The translations under genes and the position numbers were made by a program. The notes under the pieces were generated by a model. The model was not told the DNA's origin. It ran no database searches and saw nothing but the letters and a program-made list of their open reading frames with translations. A stretch of 64,000 nt of DNA from Mycocentrospora acerina (lineage: Eukaryota; Ascomycota; Dothideomycetes; Pleosporales): the NCBI GenBank assembly GCA_022701365.1, contig JAKUHH010000167.1:434001-498000 (forward strand). The letters are read 5' to 3'. Shown here piece after piece: positions 10,901 through 22,811 of the stretch. Each line of letters starts with the position of its first letter. Positions within the stretch are counted from its first letter, which is position 1.

Positions 10901-12051
10901 GGCTACTTTGGTGACTTCTGTTGCAAACAGTTGAAGCTGGTCCACCATGGTGTTGATTGTTTGTTGCAGCTGCAGGATTTCTCCCCGAGCAGGACGCTCA
11001 ATCTTCCGGCTCAGATCTCCATGAGCGACGGCGGTGGTGACTACGGCGATTTCTCGCACCTGTTCGGTGAGGTTTTTGGCCATGACGTTGACTACGAGGC
11101 ATATTAGAAAAAAACGGGCCGATTGGCGGAACTCTAAAAACACGTACCACTGTCCGTCAATTCTGCCCAAATACCAGCGACTCCGGGTAAGTTTGCCTGT
11201 CCACCGAGTCGGCCCTCTGTGCCAACCTCTCGGGCCAAGAACGTGACTTGGCTAGCGAATTCTTGTAGCTGGTCCACCATGGTGTTGATTGTGCGTTTGA
11301 ACAGGGTGATTTCAGGGTCCATTTCCTTTGCGTGTATCAGAACTTTTTTGCTCAAGTCGCCCATGGCAACGGCTGTAACGATGGCTCCGATTTCGCGTAG
11401 GGCTTTCTGGAAGGCGAGGTTGGCTTGCTGGTGCTTGCCAAGCTCCCGCTTGAGCGCGCCAATATCCTCGATGCCGTGTTCAAAGGCCATGTTCTGGCTG
11501 TTGAGTTGCTTGTTGACTTCGGCGCTGAGGTTGTCAATGTGCTCGCGTTGGTTCTTGATCTGATCGGCTTGCTTGTTCAGGTGGTCGCGGAGGTAGTTGA
11601 GTTGGTCTTCGGTAAGGGCGGCGGGCGGCGTCTCCGAGTCGCCGTTTGACTGCTTCGCAGCCAGCCAGTTGCTGACCCAGACGGCGCGCTCCTTGTTGGA
11701 GCCGCGACGGCCAGACGGGTCGCTGGTGGTGCACAGGGCGCCTGCGGGTGTGTAGAGGGCGCCATCCTCGGGCGGCTCGCCTGCAGGTGTGATGGGGAGG
11801 TTTGTCTGGCCGACGACGGCATTACTCTTGTGCTCGAGGAATTCTATCCTCAAGGCGAGGGCAGCTAGCTCCTGCTCGAGCAGTGTCTTTTCTGCGCTCT
11901 CTGGCCCTGGCAGGGCGACGGCGCTGGCGGGAGCCTTTGCTCCATTGGCAGCAAGCTGTGCCTGGAAACCGGGCTCGTGGGATGGGTCGTGGGCTCTGGC
12001 GAGGTTTTTGATGAAGTCTGCGACCCCGGCGTAGGTTTCGGCGGCGGCCAT
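7918..12051 (-). CDS. nik1: Group III hybrid histidine kinase (HOG-pathway osmosensor)
   Basis: Four exons rebuilt as 12051-11148, 11091-8477, 8424-8293 and 8232-7918 give 1321 residues, the usual size for Nik1/Os-1. The introns (56, 52 and 60 bp) all have GTACGT or GTAAGT donors and keep phase. Order: coiled N-terminus; six HAMP-type repeats, five close to TTAVAxGDLSRK and the sixth degenerate (TNAAMEGKFTQI); HisKA with phospho-acceptor His near residue 751 (NMSHEIRTPMNG); HATPase with N box (NLVGNAIKF) and G box (FGGTGLGLS); and a receiver domain with phospho-acceptor Asp near residue 1167 (VLMDVQMPVM) and the Lys of DYLSKP. The last two introns interrupt the receiver. There is no transmembrane segment, so it is cytosolic. 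In other fungi it signals through Ypd1/Ssk1 to the Hog1 MAPK and is required for sensitivity to dicarboximides and phenylpyrroles. All catalytic residues look intact. Confidence 0.96.
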
Positions 12052-13776
12052 CGCTGTGGCGGGATGTGGTGCTGGCGGCGTGCTAGATGCGCATTGGGGA
12101 CGAGTAGGGGCAGATGGGCGCAGGGACGGATGGGCGCAGGCACGAGCAGGGACAGATGCGCGCAGCTATGTGGCTCGGGGGAGGCAGCAGGCGGAGATGG
12201 GAGGGAGCAAGTGCGCGTGTCGACAGGAGGCGGCAGAGACTTATCGCGAGGCGGCTCCGTGGGAAGCAGCGTCAGAGCGAGAAGGGATCCCCCGCAAGGA
12301 AGGGCGTCAGGAATGGACGGCGGGTGGCTCTTGCACAGGACACTCGAGACAGGACAGGACAGGACTGGACAAGACTGGACAAAACTGCACAGAACAGGAG
12401 TGGACAGGCAAAGGCAGGGCAGATGCAGACAGTGGCACAGGCGGGAGGGAGTTGTGGCGGGCAGGTAAATGTCTTGTTCCCACACGCAACGACAGCACAG
12501 CAGCAACCAGGGAGCAAACAGGGCCACACCGCGCTGCTGCGGTACGACAATACGGCTAGGATCGCCGACTATGCTGGGTACTCGCTGCATCCTACACCAA
12601 CACCACGACCACGACCGACTGCCCGCCCGTCACGTCCCAGCCTAACTGCAGCGGGGCGCGCTCGAGCTCCACCCACTCGGCGCGTCACACAGCGCACCAC
12701 GCCCGCGACAAATGGCCTCCCCGCTGCCGCCCGCGCACGCAGACGCCGTCGCTGCTGCTGCTGCGCCTGCCGCCTGCCCGGCAACGTCATGCTCGGCGCT
12801 GCACTGCGCTGCGCTGCTTTTTCCCTCGCACGGGAGCCAGCAGCGCAGCCGGTGCACGCGCCCAGGCGGCGGCCGTGGATGTTGCCATGATGATGCCGAT
12901 GCTTCCATCTGGGTAGGTAGGTAGGCATGTCGAGCAAAAGCGCGACCCTGTTAGCTCGCCCACTCACACACACACACACGCCCAAGAGCATCCCAGCCCC
13001 GCCGACGGGCGACAGCAAATAGGGGTAATTTGCCACTGTTGCGCGTCCCCACCAAACACGAGGTACTCTGTGCTCACCGTTTTGCTGCCCGCTTCGCCCG
13101 GCTGCCACTGGCCGACTAGCGATGCTCTGTGATGGCCTGCCCTGCCCTGTCCATCTGCCCATCTGCCCTCTGCCCGCTTTGGGCCTCCCTTGAATTTCCA
13201 CAAACACACACACACGCAACGTCTTTGCAATCTCACCACGCCAACATGTCCCTGCCGCCTGCCACTTTTCTCATGCTTGCCCACTGCTGCCACGACATGG
13301 CTGCTGCAGCCCGCCCTCTCTGCTATTCGCCCTCTGGCGTCTGCACACTGCTAGCTGCATGGGCGCAACGCCCATACATGTCAACGCCCGACGGCGGTGC
13401 AGCCAAGGGCAGCAGCGCGCGCGCCATCTGCCATCTCAGGGTCCTCGACGTTGGACGTTGGACGTTGGTCGCAGCGTCCTTTTGAGTGGAGCAAATCGAA
13501 ATGCTTGAAATGCCTGGAAATGCCCATGTGCCCAAATTAGGTAGGCTTACCGCTTCGCATGCACGCATTAACCCTTGTCAATCGCCCGCGGCTCTTCTTG
13601 ACCATCAAATCTCACTTGGGCACGCACGCACACACAACACACACGCCGCATTGCATCATTTCGTATTACAGGCAAGCCTCATCGTCATAACTAATTACCA
13701 CTGCAAATCATCCGTTTGTCTATCCACGACGCTGATTCAGCTGCCCCATCCACCCCATCCACTCCATCCACCCCGT
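12052..13776. other. Intergenic, nik1 promoter side
   Basis: GC-rich, with CA-rich simple repeats near 12965 and 13200. It separates nik1 (start 12051, minus) from the 3' end of the Laa2-like gene (13777, minus). Apparent open frames on either strand reflect GC bias; none has a recognisable domain. Confidence 0.45.
12346..12400. repeat. Imperfect GGACA tandem repeat upstream of nik1
   Basis: A run of GACAG/GGACA units decaying to GGACAA lies about 300 bp upstream of the nik1 start. It reads as a C/T-rich block on the nik1 sense strand. Confidence 0.7.
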
Positions 13777-15486
13777 CTACCTCAGCTTCTTCGCGTGCGC
13801 GACCAGGCTCTCAATGACCTGCTCAAATGCATCCTTGTCGCCCAAGGCACTCTCCAGCCGTTTCTGCCAGTATCCAAATAGTTCATTCGCTCGCTTTTGA
13901 AGCCCCTGTAGTTTCTCCACATGTGCTTGTAACTCGTCTGCCGTCAGGTTTTGCAGCGCCGCGTCCGTTGTCGCGCACAGCATGGTCGTCGAGCTGACGT
14001 TGAATTCCGGGGGCGCTGGCGGGCCCTTTCGCTTTCTCTCCGTCTTGGCGCTGGACGAGTCCACAGAAGCCGTCGATGCATTGTCCTTTTTGACTCGCTC
14101 CAGCGGACTGCGTCCGTCTGACGAGGGCCGGGGAGACTTGTCGCCCGGGATGGAAATAGAGGGGAGGATGAGCTTCTTCTGCTTGGACGCTGGCAGGATC
14201 TCGTCCAGGTCAACGGGCACGCCCAGGGAGACGAGGAACAGCCGCCGTATGCGCGAGCGGACCCAGTCAGGCGGCTGCAGTGGTGGTGGCGCTACCAGCT
14301 GCGTCCATAACGACTGACTCCGCTCGGACAGGAATATGGATCGCGTCCCCTCGGCTGTGGCAGATATGCTGGGCACGTCTCGTAGCGATGGGTAGATTTC
14401 ATCAATGTAGGCATGTGTTGCTGTGACAATGTGTTCGATCGAGGGAAGCTGGTCAAAGTCTAGGACGGGCTGGACATGTACAAGTTAGTCAGGACATCAT
14501 CACTGCAACAGGCTCGTTTCAAACAGCTGTAGGCTTGGGCTAGAGTAGCAGCGACTTACAAGACCCGGCGAGGGGGGGGCAGCTACAGGAGGCTGATCAG
14601 GGGATCTGTCAAATGAAGTCTCTGCCTCGTCGTCGCCTTGCTGAAACCCGTCATCGAAATCCCCAAAGTCATCGTCTCCCTCCCCGCCTTGCTCAAACTC
14701 GTCAAAATCACCAAACCCATCGTCGTCATCCCCGTTGTCATTTGCATCGTCGTCGTCATCGTCGTCATCATGCTGCGCTGGCGGCTCCGGCTCGTTGAAG
14801 CCAAACTCGTCGGCGTCATCATCATCCTGGTCGTTTGTGTTCACGGGAGACCTGTCACTCGAGGTTGGCGACCCTTCTTCCGTCAATGCACGCAGGGAAG
14901 CATAAGAAATGCCCTACGTACCTTGGCTCTTCTTCTCCGGCGGCTGCGGAACCTTTACGATGACGTCGGGCTCCGCATCTGCAAGTCGCAGCTGGTGGGC
15001 CAGCGTGCCAGGAACCTCGCCGTGAGAGGGCTCGTCGTCGATTCGCTCCACGACCGTCTTGGGGATGGGCGAGCCTCCAGGCGTGAGGGGGCGGTCGGCT
15101 CCCCCAGGCGTAAAGGGCCTGTCGCTGAGGCTGACGCGCGACGTGCTGCGGCTCCTCTGGCCATCAGGAATGATTTCCAACTCGTCTGGCACGGCGTCTT
15201 GTGTCCGCTTCTGGTACGCGTCCGTTCCAGGCACCTCGCCATGGGCGGGCTCGTCGTCTACCCGCTCGACGCGTGTGATGGGAATGGGCGATGTCGCATC
15301 AGACCGGCGAATCTGGCCAGCGCGGCCCTCTGAGGCGTCGGAGAAGTGCTCGTCGCTCGACTCTTCTGCTGTGGGCAAAGTCAGACGCGGCGGCTATGAC
15401 GTGCGGCCCGAGGACATACCGAGCTCCTTCGCACCCGGATCCTGCAGCTCGACGCTCTTGCGGGGTGGAGCCAGCTCGTCGGGCAT
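13777..15486 (-). CDS. DUF5102 / Laa2-like AP-1 accessory protein
   Basis: Four exons rebuilt as 15486-15420, 15368-14922, 14876-14560 and 14469-13777 give about 507 residues. Two acceptors are NAGNAG-like, so one residue either way is possible. Near the N-terminus two copies of a motif occur: ERVDDEPAHGEVPGT (followed by DAVPDELEI) and ERIDDEPSHGEVPGT. A long acidic middle carries repeated D-F-G-D-F / F-G-D-F-D motifs. The C-terminal half is a conserved helical region (DFDQLPSIEHIVTATHAYID onward) ending in a coil. This layout fits the fungal DUF5102 family, which includes yeast Laa2 (YBL010C), a partner of Laa1 and clathrin adaptor AP-1 whose acidic Phe motifs bind the gamma-ear. Family assignment is from memory of these motifs and moderately sure. 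It is divergent from NSP1, with 532 bp between the start codons. Confidence 0.7.
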
Positions 15487-15766
15487 GTTGAGCTGGCCTG
15501 GTGCGTCTGCCGTGTTCTGGGGGGTGGTTGCAAAAGGCAGGCGGGGACGGGCAGTGTGGCGGCAGCGTGGGCGTGTGCGGGCTCGGAGCAGCAGGGCGAG
15601 TGTACAGCGGCGCCTATCGTCTTGGAGGGTGTCGTCGACAAGCTCCAGACACGGCCGCGGGGACGGTCTGGAGCGGTCGTGGACTGCGCGTCACGTGCGT
15701 GCATGGGTGTCGCTGTTAGCCTTGTTTGCTCAACTTTTGGCCGCTCGACGTGGACGCGCTGCGACG

Positions 15767-15802
15767 GACGAGACGACGAGACGACGAGACGACGAGACGA
15801 CG
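15767..15802. repeat. 8-bp GACGAGAC tandem repeat
   Basis: Four and a half perfect copies of GACGAGAC in the divergent promoter region between the Laa2-like gene and NSP1. Confidence 0.9.
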
Positions 15803-16018
15803 TAAAGCTCCCTGCGTCCTTGTCGGTTGCCGCCCTTTGACCACGCGCCTGCACGTCCGTGTCTGCCTCTTTGTCGCGACTAGCCCACACGCCAATTGCG
15901 CGCCCGCGTGCACTTCTCTGCCAGAGTAAACAGCTCCTTGGACCGCGCTCCCACCACACGACTCTCAGCACCCCAGCACCCCAGCCCAGCCCAGCCCAAC
16001 CCACCTCGACCGCACAAC

Positions 16019-18340
16019 ATGGCCTTCAACTTCAACCCGGGCAGCAACACGCCCAACAACAAGCCCCTGTTCGGCGGCGCCAGCACGACTGCCGGAGCCG
16101 GCTCTTCTCTCTTTGGCACCGCCAACGCCGCCAGCACAGGCGCAAGCACGCCCGCCGGAGGGCTCTTTGGCGGCGCCGGCGGCAGTGGAGCTGCGGGCTC
16201 TGCTCTCTTTGGCGGCGCGTCCAGCACGCCCGCTGCGACCAAGCCCGGCGGCCTCTTTGGCCAAACCCCAGCTGCGCCAGCCACTTCTGGCTCGACTTCC
16301 TCCTTTGGCAGCTTTGGCGCCGCTGCAAAGACTGATTCTTCCAAGCCAACGCTGTTTGGAGCTGCCGCAGGCGGAGCTGGTGCGGCTTCTGGCGCGTCGT
16401 CGTTTGGCTTTGGAGCTCCTGGTACGCACTCCCGCACACTGCACTTCTCACAAGTCGCCGACTTGGACTGACGCCGCGAAACAGGAGCAGCCTCTGCAGC
16501 GACCCCTGCGCCCAAATCAGCCTTCTCTCTTCCGTCCACCACCCCAGCGGGCCCCCCTCCTGGCGCTGCTTTGTTCGGCCAGACCCCCGCAGCCGGAGCC
16601 ACTCCAGCCGGCTCGTCTTTGTTTGGTGGGCAGAACAGCCAGGCGGGTGGAAACCTCTTTGGCGCGAAGCCCGCGACGACCGCCGCGTCCAGCACACCGG
16701 GTTTGTTTGGGGCCACTCCAGCCGCAAAGCCAGCAGGCAGCTCCGCTCCCGGCAACAGTCTTTTTGGCGCTGCAGGCGCATCCAACGGTGCTAATAAGAC
16801 TACCACTCCCGCGCCCTCGGGTCTGTTCGGTGGTGGAGCAAACCAAGCAGCGCCGTCCGGCACGCAGAACACATCCAAGCCGTCCATGTTTGGAAACATT
16901 GGCAGCGCAACGCCCTCGTCGACCCCAGCCAGCAAGCCTCCCGGGTTCAGCATTGGCGCAACACCAGCTGCACAGCCAGCCTCCTCACAGCCTCCAGCGA
17001 CTCCTGGATTTTCTCTAGGTCTCGGTGGACTGGGTGGAGACAAGGCCACCCCAGCATCTTCTGCAGCCCCCGCGGGTGGTTTATTCGGAGGCGCCACGCC
17101 TGCCGCCACGCCTACAAGTGGGTTGTTTGGTGCCGCCGCCAGCAAACCTGCTGCTTCTACGCCTGGAAGCGCAGCTGCAACAAGTGGAGCAACTACGGCG
17201 GCAACACCTGCTCCATCACTATTCCCAAGCCTTGGAGGTGGAAGCTCTGCGCCCGCTGCTTCGGGGACTGCGACATCGACAAGCAGCGCACCATCCATGT
17301 TCAGCGGTCTGGGAGGAGCGAAGCCTGCGGCCAGCGCTGGACAGCCATCAGTATCCACACCTACGTCTGCACCCACAGCCACTACTCAGCCTGCCTCTAC
17401 TCCCGCTGCTTCGGGCCAGACAGGTGGTGCTACCACAGCCGGACTCGGGGCTTCAACTGCAGGGCCTGCCCCATCTGCTCAGTCTCGCCTCAAGAATAAG
17501 AGCATGGACGAGATCATCACAAGATGGGCTGCCGACTTGTCAAAATACCAAAAGGAGTTTCAATCACAGGCTGAGACTGTTGCGCAGTGGGACCGCACGT
17601 TGGTGGAGAACTCGGACAAAGTTCGCCAGCTGTACTCAAAGACATTCCAGGCAGAGCGCGATGCCACCGAAGTGGAGAGGCAGTTGACAATGATGGAGGA
17701 GAACCAGCAAGAGCTCGACTCATACCTCGACCGATACGAAAAGGAGATTGAGAACCTGATGAAGATGCACGGCGTCAGCGGGAAATCAGATGGCCTTCGT
17801 GGACCTGATCAGGAGCGAGAGAGGACGTATGTTTTGCCTGATTCCCATCCATGTACATTTCAGCCTCCAAACTAACCGCAACACAGCTACAAACTCGCCG
17901 AGAAGCTCCAAGACCGACTCAACGAGCTCAACAAGGACCTCACCGAGATGATTGAAGAAATCAACACCACGTCCCAGACTCTCAGCAAGACCGGCAAGCC
18001 CGACGATCCCGTATGTCCCTCCTCCTCTCCTCTCCTCTCCTCCTGCCCGAGAAAGAATTTTTTTTTAAAAAAAATAATAAAAATATCGCAAAAGCCATGC
18101 ATGCATGCTGACAAACCCCCACAGTTGACAAAGGTCGTTCGCGTCCTCAACTCCCAGCTCTCACAGCTCCAGCTCATCGACTCGGGCGCCTCGCAGCTTC
18201 AGGAGAAGATCAACAAGGCTCAGAAGGAGAGCCAGCGTGTAGGCGCAAATGGCTGGAATGGGCTTGGCACGGATCCCACAGACGACTTTTACCGCAGCTT
18301 CCGGGGCGGGAGGACGGAGCGCTTCGGTGGGATTTCATAA
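16019..18340 (+). CDS. NSP1: FG-nucleoporin Nsp1 (Nup62 family)
   Basis: Four exons rebuilt as 16019-16421, 16485-17826, 17887-18010 and 18125-18340 give 694 residues. The first ~480 residues are a disordered Ala/Ser/Thr/Pro-rich FG region with many LFG, FGG and SFG repeats. The Nsp1 C-terminal coiled-coil domain then starts near LKNKSMDEIITRWAADL and continues through FQAERDATEVERQL to the end. Nsp1 anchors by this coil in the Nup57-Nup49 channel complex and the Nup82 complex, while its FG repeats form the permeability barrier. All introns keep phase and have standard donors (GTACGC, GTATGT, GTATGT). The start ATG gives MAFNFNPGSN, a typical FG N-terminus. The strong codon bias makes the antisense strand open for 500 codons, which is not a gene. 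Confidence 0.95.
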
Positions 18341-18832
18341 ATTTTGAAAAGAGAGAGAGAGACAGACAGAGAGACAGACAGACAGGGGAAAGTAGGGGGG
18401 AGAGGGGAGGATCTTTTGGTAAATGGTAAAGTTAGGTATGAGAGCAGTCAACTTGAATGGATTGCATGCAAAGGCGTTTTTTTTGGGCGTCGCTTGGAAC
18501 GGGATTGAAGCCTTGAAATTGGAGGACAAGTATGTAGAGAATTCAAGACACTTGGAAGAAAGGAAAAAAAACCGAGAATCAAGACATCAAATCACCCAGG
18601 CATGCGTATTCACACACACACGCACAAACAAACAAACAAACACACTCGTCTTGTCTCGACTCGACTCGACTCGGTCCGACTTGGCAATGGCAATTTTGTT
18701 GGTTAGGAAATTCATCAGGCACGGTAGGTGGTTTTGCTTGCTTTGGTGGTTTCAATAGCTAGACGAGACCGAATGGTCAGCCCGAAGCTGTCTGCTCATG
18801 TACATTTCTATCTTGCGCACTGGGATTCGTGC

Positions 18833-19397
18833 TTACTTTTGCTCGCCCTGGCCCGACGCCTCGCCCTCCTTGATCACATCGTCGCTGGTTGGGGCGTCAG
18901 TGTTTACATTCTACTCTAAAAACTCGCAGATGATTGCATCTCCAAGGGGAATTGACTTACATGTGCTTGTCCAAGTCCTCAATGTGCTGGCGCTGCTGCT
19001 TGAGCTTCTCCTTGATGGCGAGGAGCCTGCTGGTGTGTTAGCATTGGTTTTGTATTACGTTGATTTCTTCTTCCGGACTGGAAGGCTGTGTTGTGGTTTT
19101 GCAGGCGATGCAATGCATCGTGGTAATGCGTTGGGGGGGACGTACTTTGCCTTCTCTTCCTGACGGATGTACAGCTCCTCGGAGGCGGCCTCGCGCTTGG
19201 TGAAAGCATCACTGCGTGTTTTGTCAATCTCCTGTCTCTTTGCGGGCTCTGAATTGAGTGTCTTACCCGCCAGCAGCGCCAGTGGCCCTCGAGAATCCTG
19301 AGCCGGTTGCTCCCTCTGTCATGCGGAGCGCAGATGAGGAGAAGTAGCGCGGCGCGGCAATGGCGCGGGCGCTCTTGATGATGGATGTGCGGAGCAT
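18833..19397 (-). CDS. INH1: Mitochondrial F1F0-ATPase inhibitor (IF1)
   Basis: Four short exons (19397-19267, 19211-19146, 19026-18961, 18884-18833) give 104 residues. The N-terminus MLRTSIIKSARAIAAPRYFS is a basic amphipathic mitochondrial presequence. The mature part has the Gly-rich start (EGATGSGFSRATGAAGG), the inhibitory segment DAFTKREAASEELYIRQEEK and a C-terminal coiled coil (LLAIKEKLKQQRQHIEDLDKHI). IF1 binds the F1 catalytic interface when matrix pH falls and blocks ATP hydrolysis. All junctions keep phase; the exon 3 acceptor is NAGNAG-like, giving KAKLL or KANRLL. It is convergent with NSP1. Confidence 0.92.
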
Positions 19398-20886
19398 CTT
19401 ATATGGTTGTAGTGGGTAATTGGGCGGTGCGAAGGCGGATTTATGAAGGTTTGCGGTTGGTGGTGTGATGGGATGTCGAGCTGTGATGTGCAAGAGAGAT
19501 TGAGCTCGGGCCTAATGCCATGCGTCATCCATGGGTAGAGAGGGTCATGTGATTCTTCGTAGCTAGACCGGCTGCAGCCTGCAGCCTGCAGCCTTTGGGA
19601 AGTGTTGAGATGTTTTTGGCATATGTTTTTCTTATACTATGCTTCTTGCTTCACGTGTTGTGCTTTTGTGTGCCTTTACGCTGGCTGTGCTAACGCCATG
19701 TTTCAAACATGACATCCACTGAACAAATAGTGAGAGCATGCATTTAATGGCATTGCATTGTAGAGAAGGACTGATGTCTGCGTGGAAGGCTTAGAAATAC
19801 CCAAGGAGATGTCCATTGTAAGCAGCGTGAGAATACGGGAAGCATGATACGGCAGTCTCCCATCACACTGTCTCCACTAGGGTCTAGAAGACTCGGTGCG
19901 GTGTAGAGCTTCCTTTGTCATTATCTGTAGGGGTTGTTGTCCCACACGGGCCAGGGACTGTTTCCAAAGACAGCAGACTATTTCAGAATACATCAGGGTG
20001 ATGATCACCTAAGTAAGGTGCATGCTTGTAGACTTGGTACATGTGGTAGCCTTGGAGCAGTACAATGCGGGGCATGGGCCGGCGAATACGAATCGAAAAC
20101 CCTGGGTCTGGCGTCCTCATGATATTCGTTTTTGTGCAAGAACGAATTCGCCTGCTTCAACAGGCTGGCATCTCTGAGAATGACAGCCGTTTGTTTCCGA
20201 TCGCGAAGGCGCTCCTGTTTTGGGCGAGCACAACAATCCAAGGACGGGTAGGCGTGATCGTCCCGCCAAGGCCAGGCTTGGGTGACACTTTCTCCCCTCC
20301 TTGACAACTTCAACAGCACGTCCACTTCTCCTGTCTCGCCACTCTCACCCGCAACCGTCAGCTTCCACATAATCCACACTACTTCACCAACCCCACAGCC
20401 GTAAGTCTCTCTGCTCTTGTTCCCGTTCTTCAGACGTCCGCGACTCGGGCTCCGATCTCCGCCCTCAGCACCAGCATCACGCTCGCCAGCATGCGCCTTT
20501 ATCGCAGCGTGTCTCCCGAGCCATCTACCCCGACTGTCTCTGCTGCCAGTCGCCACTACCGACTTTGCAAGCTGTCCATGCTGGTCAGCAAAGGCTCAAG
20601 CCGCTTAAGCCGCCCCTCCTTGCGCCCATTGTCGCCAGCAACCACCGCCCGCGCGAGCAATTGACGTAGCTCACCCCTAATCGCCGCACGTCCCATCTCC
20701 TCACATCGTCGTCCAAGCACCATGGCCTTACGATCGGCCCGCATTCGCTCCTTATCTACAGCAAGGCGCGTACTGAGCAGCCAGCCAACTTGATAATTGC
20801 GACGCTACTTTCGGCCGCACGTTGCGAGCGCTGAGGTTCAAGTCACACTTTGCTAACGCGCGCATTTTCCAGACCTTCACATCAAA
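19398..20886. other. Intergenic, promoter side of INH1 and of the 14-3-3 gene
   Basis: The half next to 20300-20886 is C/T-rich, as in leaders of highly expressed fungal genes. A 183-codon minus-strand frame at 20005-20556 has no domain and overlaps this leader. I see no gene. Confidence 0.45.
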
Positions 20887-21878
20887 ATGAGTTACGAAAA
20901 CTCCGTCTACCTGGCCAAGCTGGCTGAGCAGGCCGAGCGTTATGAGGGTAAGTAGGTTCTCAACCAACTACAATGATTCGAGTCTAACCGTCTTGGGCAG
21001 AGATGGTTGAGAACATGAAGGCCGTCGCTTCCGCAGACCAGGAACTCTCCGTTGAGGAGCGAAATCTCCTGTCTGTTGCCTACAAGAACGTCATTGGTGC
21101 TCGCCGTGCCTCGTGGAGAATCGTCACCTCGATTGAGCAGAAGGAGGAGTCCAAGGGCAACGAGACCCAAGTTTCCCTCATCAAGGAGTACCGTCAGAAG
21201 ATCGAGGCCGAGCTTGCCAAAATCTGCGAGGATATTCTCGAGTGCCTGGACAGCCACCTCATCCCCTCTGCTGAGAGCGGCGAGTCCAAGGTCTTCTACC
21301 ACAAGATGTGAGTATTTTCAATCGTTTCATCAGTCTACTACTAATCACTATGCTCCTACAGGAAGGGCGACTACCACCGCTACCTCGCCGAGTTCGCCGT
21401 TGGCGACAAGCGCAAGACCTCTGCAGACAAGTCTCTTGAGGCCTACAAGGCCGCCACCGAAGTTGCTGCCCAGAACCTTGCTCCTACGCACCCCATCCGT
21501 CTCGGTCTTGCCCTGAACTTCTCCGTCTTCTACTACGAGATCCTCAACTCGCCTGACCAGGCTTGCCAGTTGGCCAAGCAGGCTTTTGATGACGCCATTG
21601 CCGGTATGTGCAACGCCTGACAGCACTGTAATAATACTAACAACCACGCAGAGCTGGACACTCTCTCTGAGGAGAGCTACAAGGACTCGACTCTCATCAT
21701 GCAGCTTCTCCGTGACAACCTGGTAAGTGATACACTTGACTCGAAATAACATCCGACTAATATGTCATACTAGACCCTCTGGACATCTTCCGAGGCTGAG
21801 CCTGCCGCTGAGACCGCGGCTGAGCCCGCGGCTGATGCCCCCAAGGCTGAGGAGGCGCCCGCTGAGACCAAGGCATAA
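20887..21878 (+). CDS. BMH1: 14-3-3 protein
   Basis: Five exons (20887-20947, 21001-21307, 21362-21603, 21652-21722, 21774-21878) encode 261 residues. It carries the hallmark 14-3-3 blocks RNLLSVAYKNVIGARRASWR (signature 1), KVFYHKMKGDYHRYLAEF with the conserved RY phosphopeptide contact, and the final helices [21 protein letters not shown]. The Ala/Glu/Pro-rich tail (EPAAETAAEPAADAPK) is typical of fungal members. These dimeric adaptors bind phosphoserine/threonine partners in the cytosol and nucleus. The first exon is very short and all phases agree. The C/T-rich leader and strong codon bias suggest high expression. Confidence 0.97.
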
Positions 21879-22811
21879 AGCGTCTTAGTTTCGAATTGGA
21901 GGTAAAAGTAACCGGAATTGATGGCACGGTGCACTTGGTTTGGGTTGACGGTGTCTGGTTCATCGTCCCTAATGGAATGGAGGATTTTCTAAGGTGCTAA
22001 GGCCTCTCTTGCTTCATTAGACTCCCCAAATTCTCATCCTGCCGACATGTTACCGCCTTGTTCTATGCTTACTGTTCCTCCTAAAAAAACACGAATTCTG
22101 TACGACTTCTTTATCTTGCGGCTTTGGACCGCCATGCCTGATGAGTTATTTAGTTTAGAGACCCGAAGTTTCTTTCACTCTTTCCCTGCTGTGTTTCATC
22201 TACTCCATTGCGTTATACAAGGCCGATCGTTAGAGGTTGTTACTTTCCTACAATCGATCATCTTTCGTACAAAACATCGAAAGTTGGACCAATCGCCAAG
22301 CTTGAAGAGTTGTATATCGTCATTCAAGTATGGTGCTATTCGTAATACAACTTAAACCACATAGTTAATATGGTATTACTTGTGCTTGGTGGCTGTGGGC
22401 CTTCTCCATTTCACGAAGAATGTGGCGAGGTAACGAGCTTTGCTGTGACACTCCTTCCTCCTACGAGCTCTGACACCATTGCCCCACACCCTTCACAATG
22501 TAGTTCTTCGGTCTCGTGCCGACACTATCATTTTCGTTCTCATCATGATATGAGCATGTTTTGCTTTGTGGCGTCTTTCACCTCTACAACACTGCATACA
22601 CTTCTGTTAATTGAAAAGCGTTCTGCGTCTCTCTTACTTCCCTTGCTTGCTTCTTTAGCACAAGACTGCGAGGTGTTTTTTCAGAGACCTCCAAGTTTGT
22701 CGGCTGTCGTTTTCGAGGACCACAAGGCTTCAAGACGACCAGAGCACGAGAAATCTTACCTACTGCGCCCAAATTATTCCATCACCCACCTTGTACATCG
22801 AACCTCGAACC
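21879..22811. other. Intergenic, no gene seen
   Basis: 14-3-3 3' UTR and the promoter of the 2EXR gene. T/C-rich, with only short uncharacteristic open frames. Confidence 0.45.

Noticed and set aside
9644..11107. Long plus-strand frames opposite nik1 (197 and 266 codons)
   Set aside because: Antisense shadows of the HAMP repeats.
14500..14886. Separate small acidic protein
   Set aside because: Phase-consistent splice sites on both sides join it to the Laa2-like gene; it has no ATG of its own.
15880..17382. 500-codon open frame on the minus strand opposite NSP1
   Set aside because: It mirrors the Ala/Gly/Pro-rich FG region and has no domain; NSP1 with consistent introns explains the locus.
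20005..20556. 183-codon minus-strand frame
   Set aside because: It overlaps the C/T-rich leader of the 14-3-3 gene and shows no domain.
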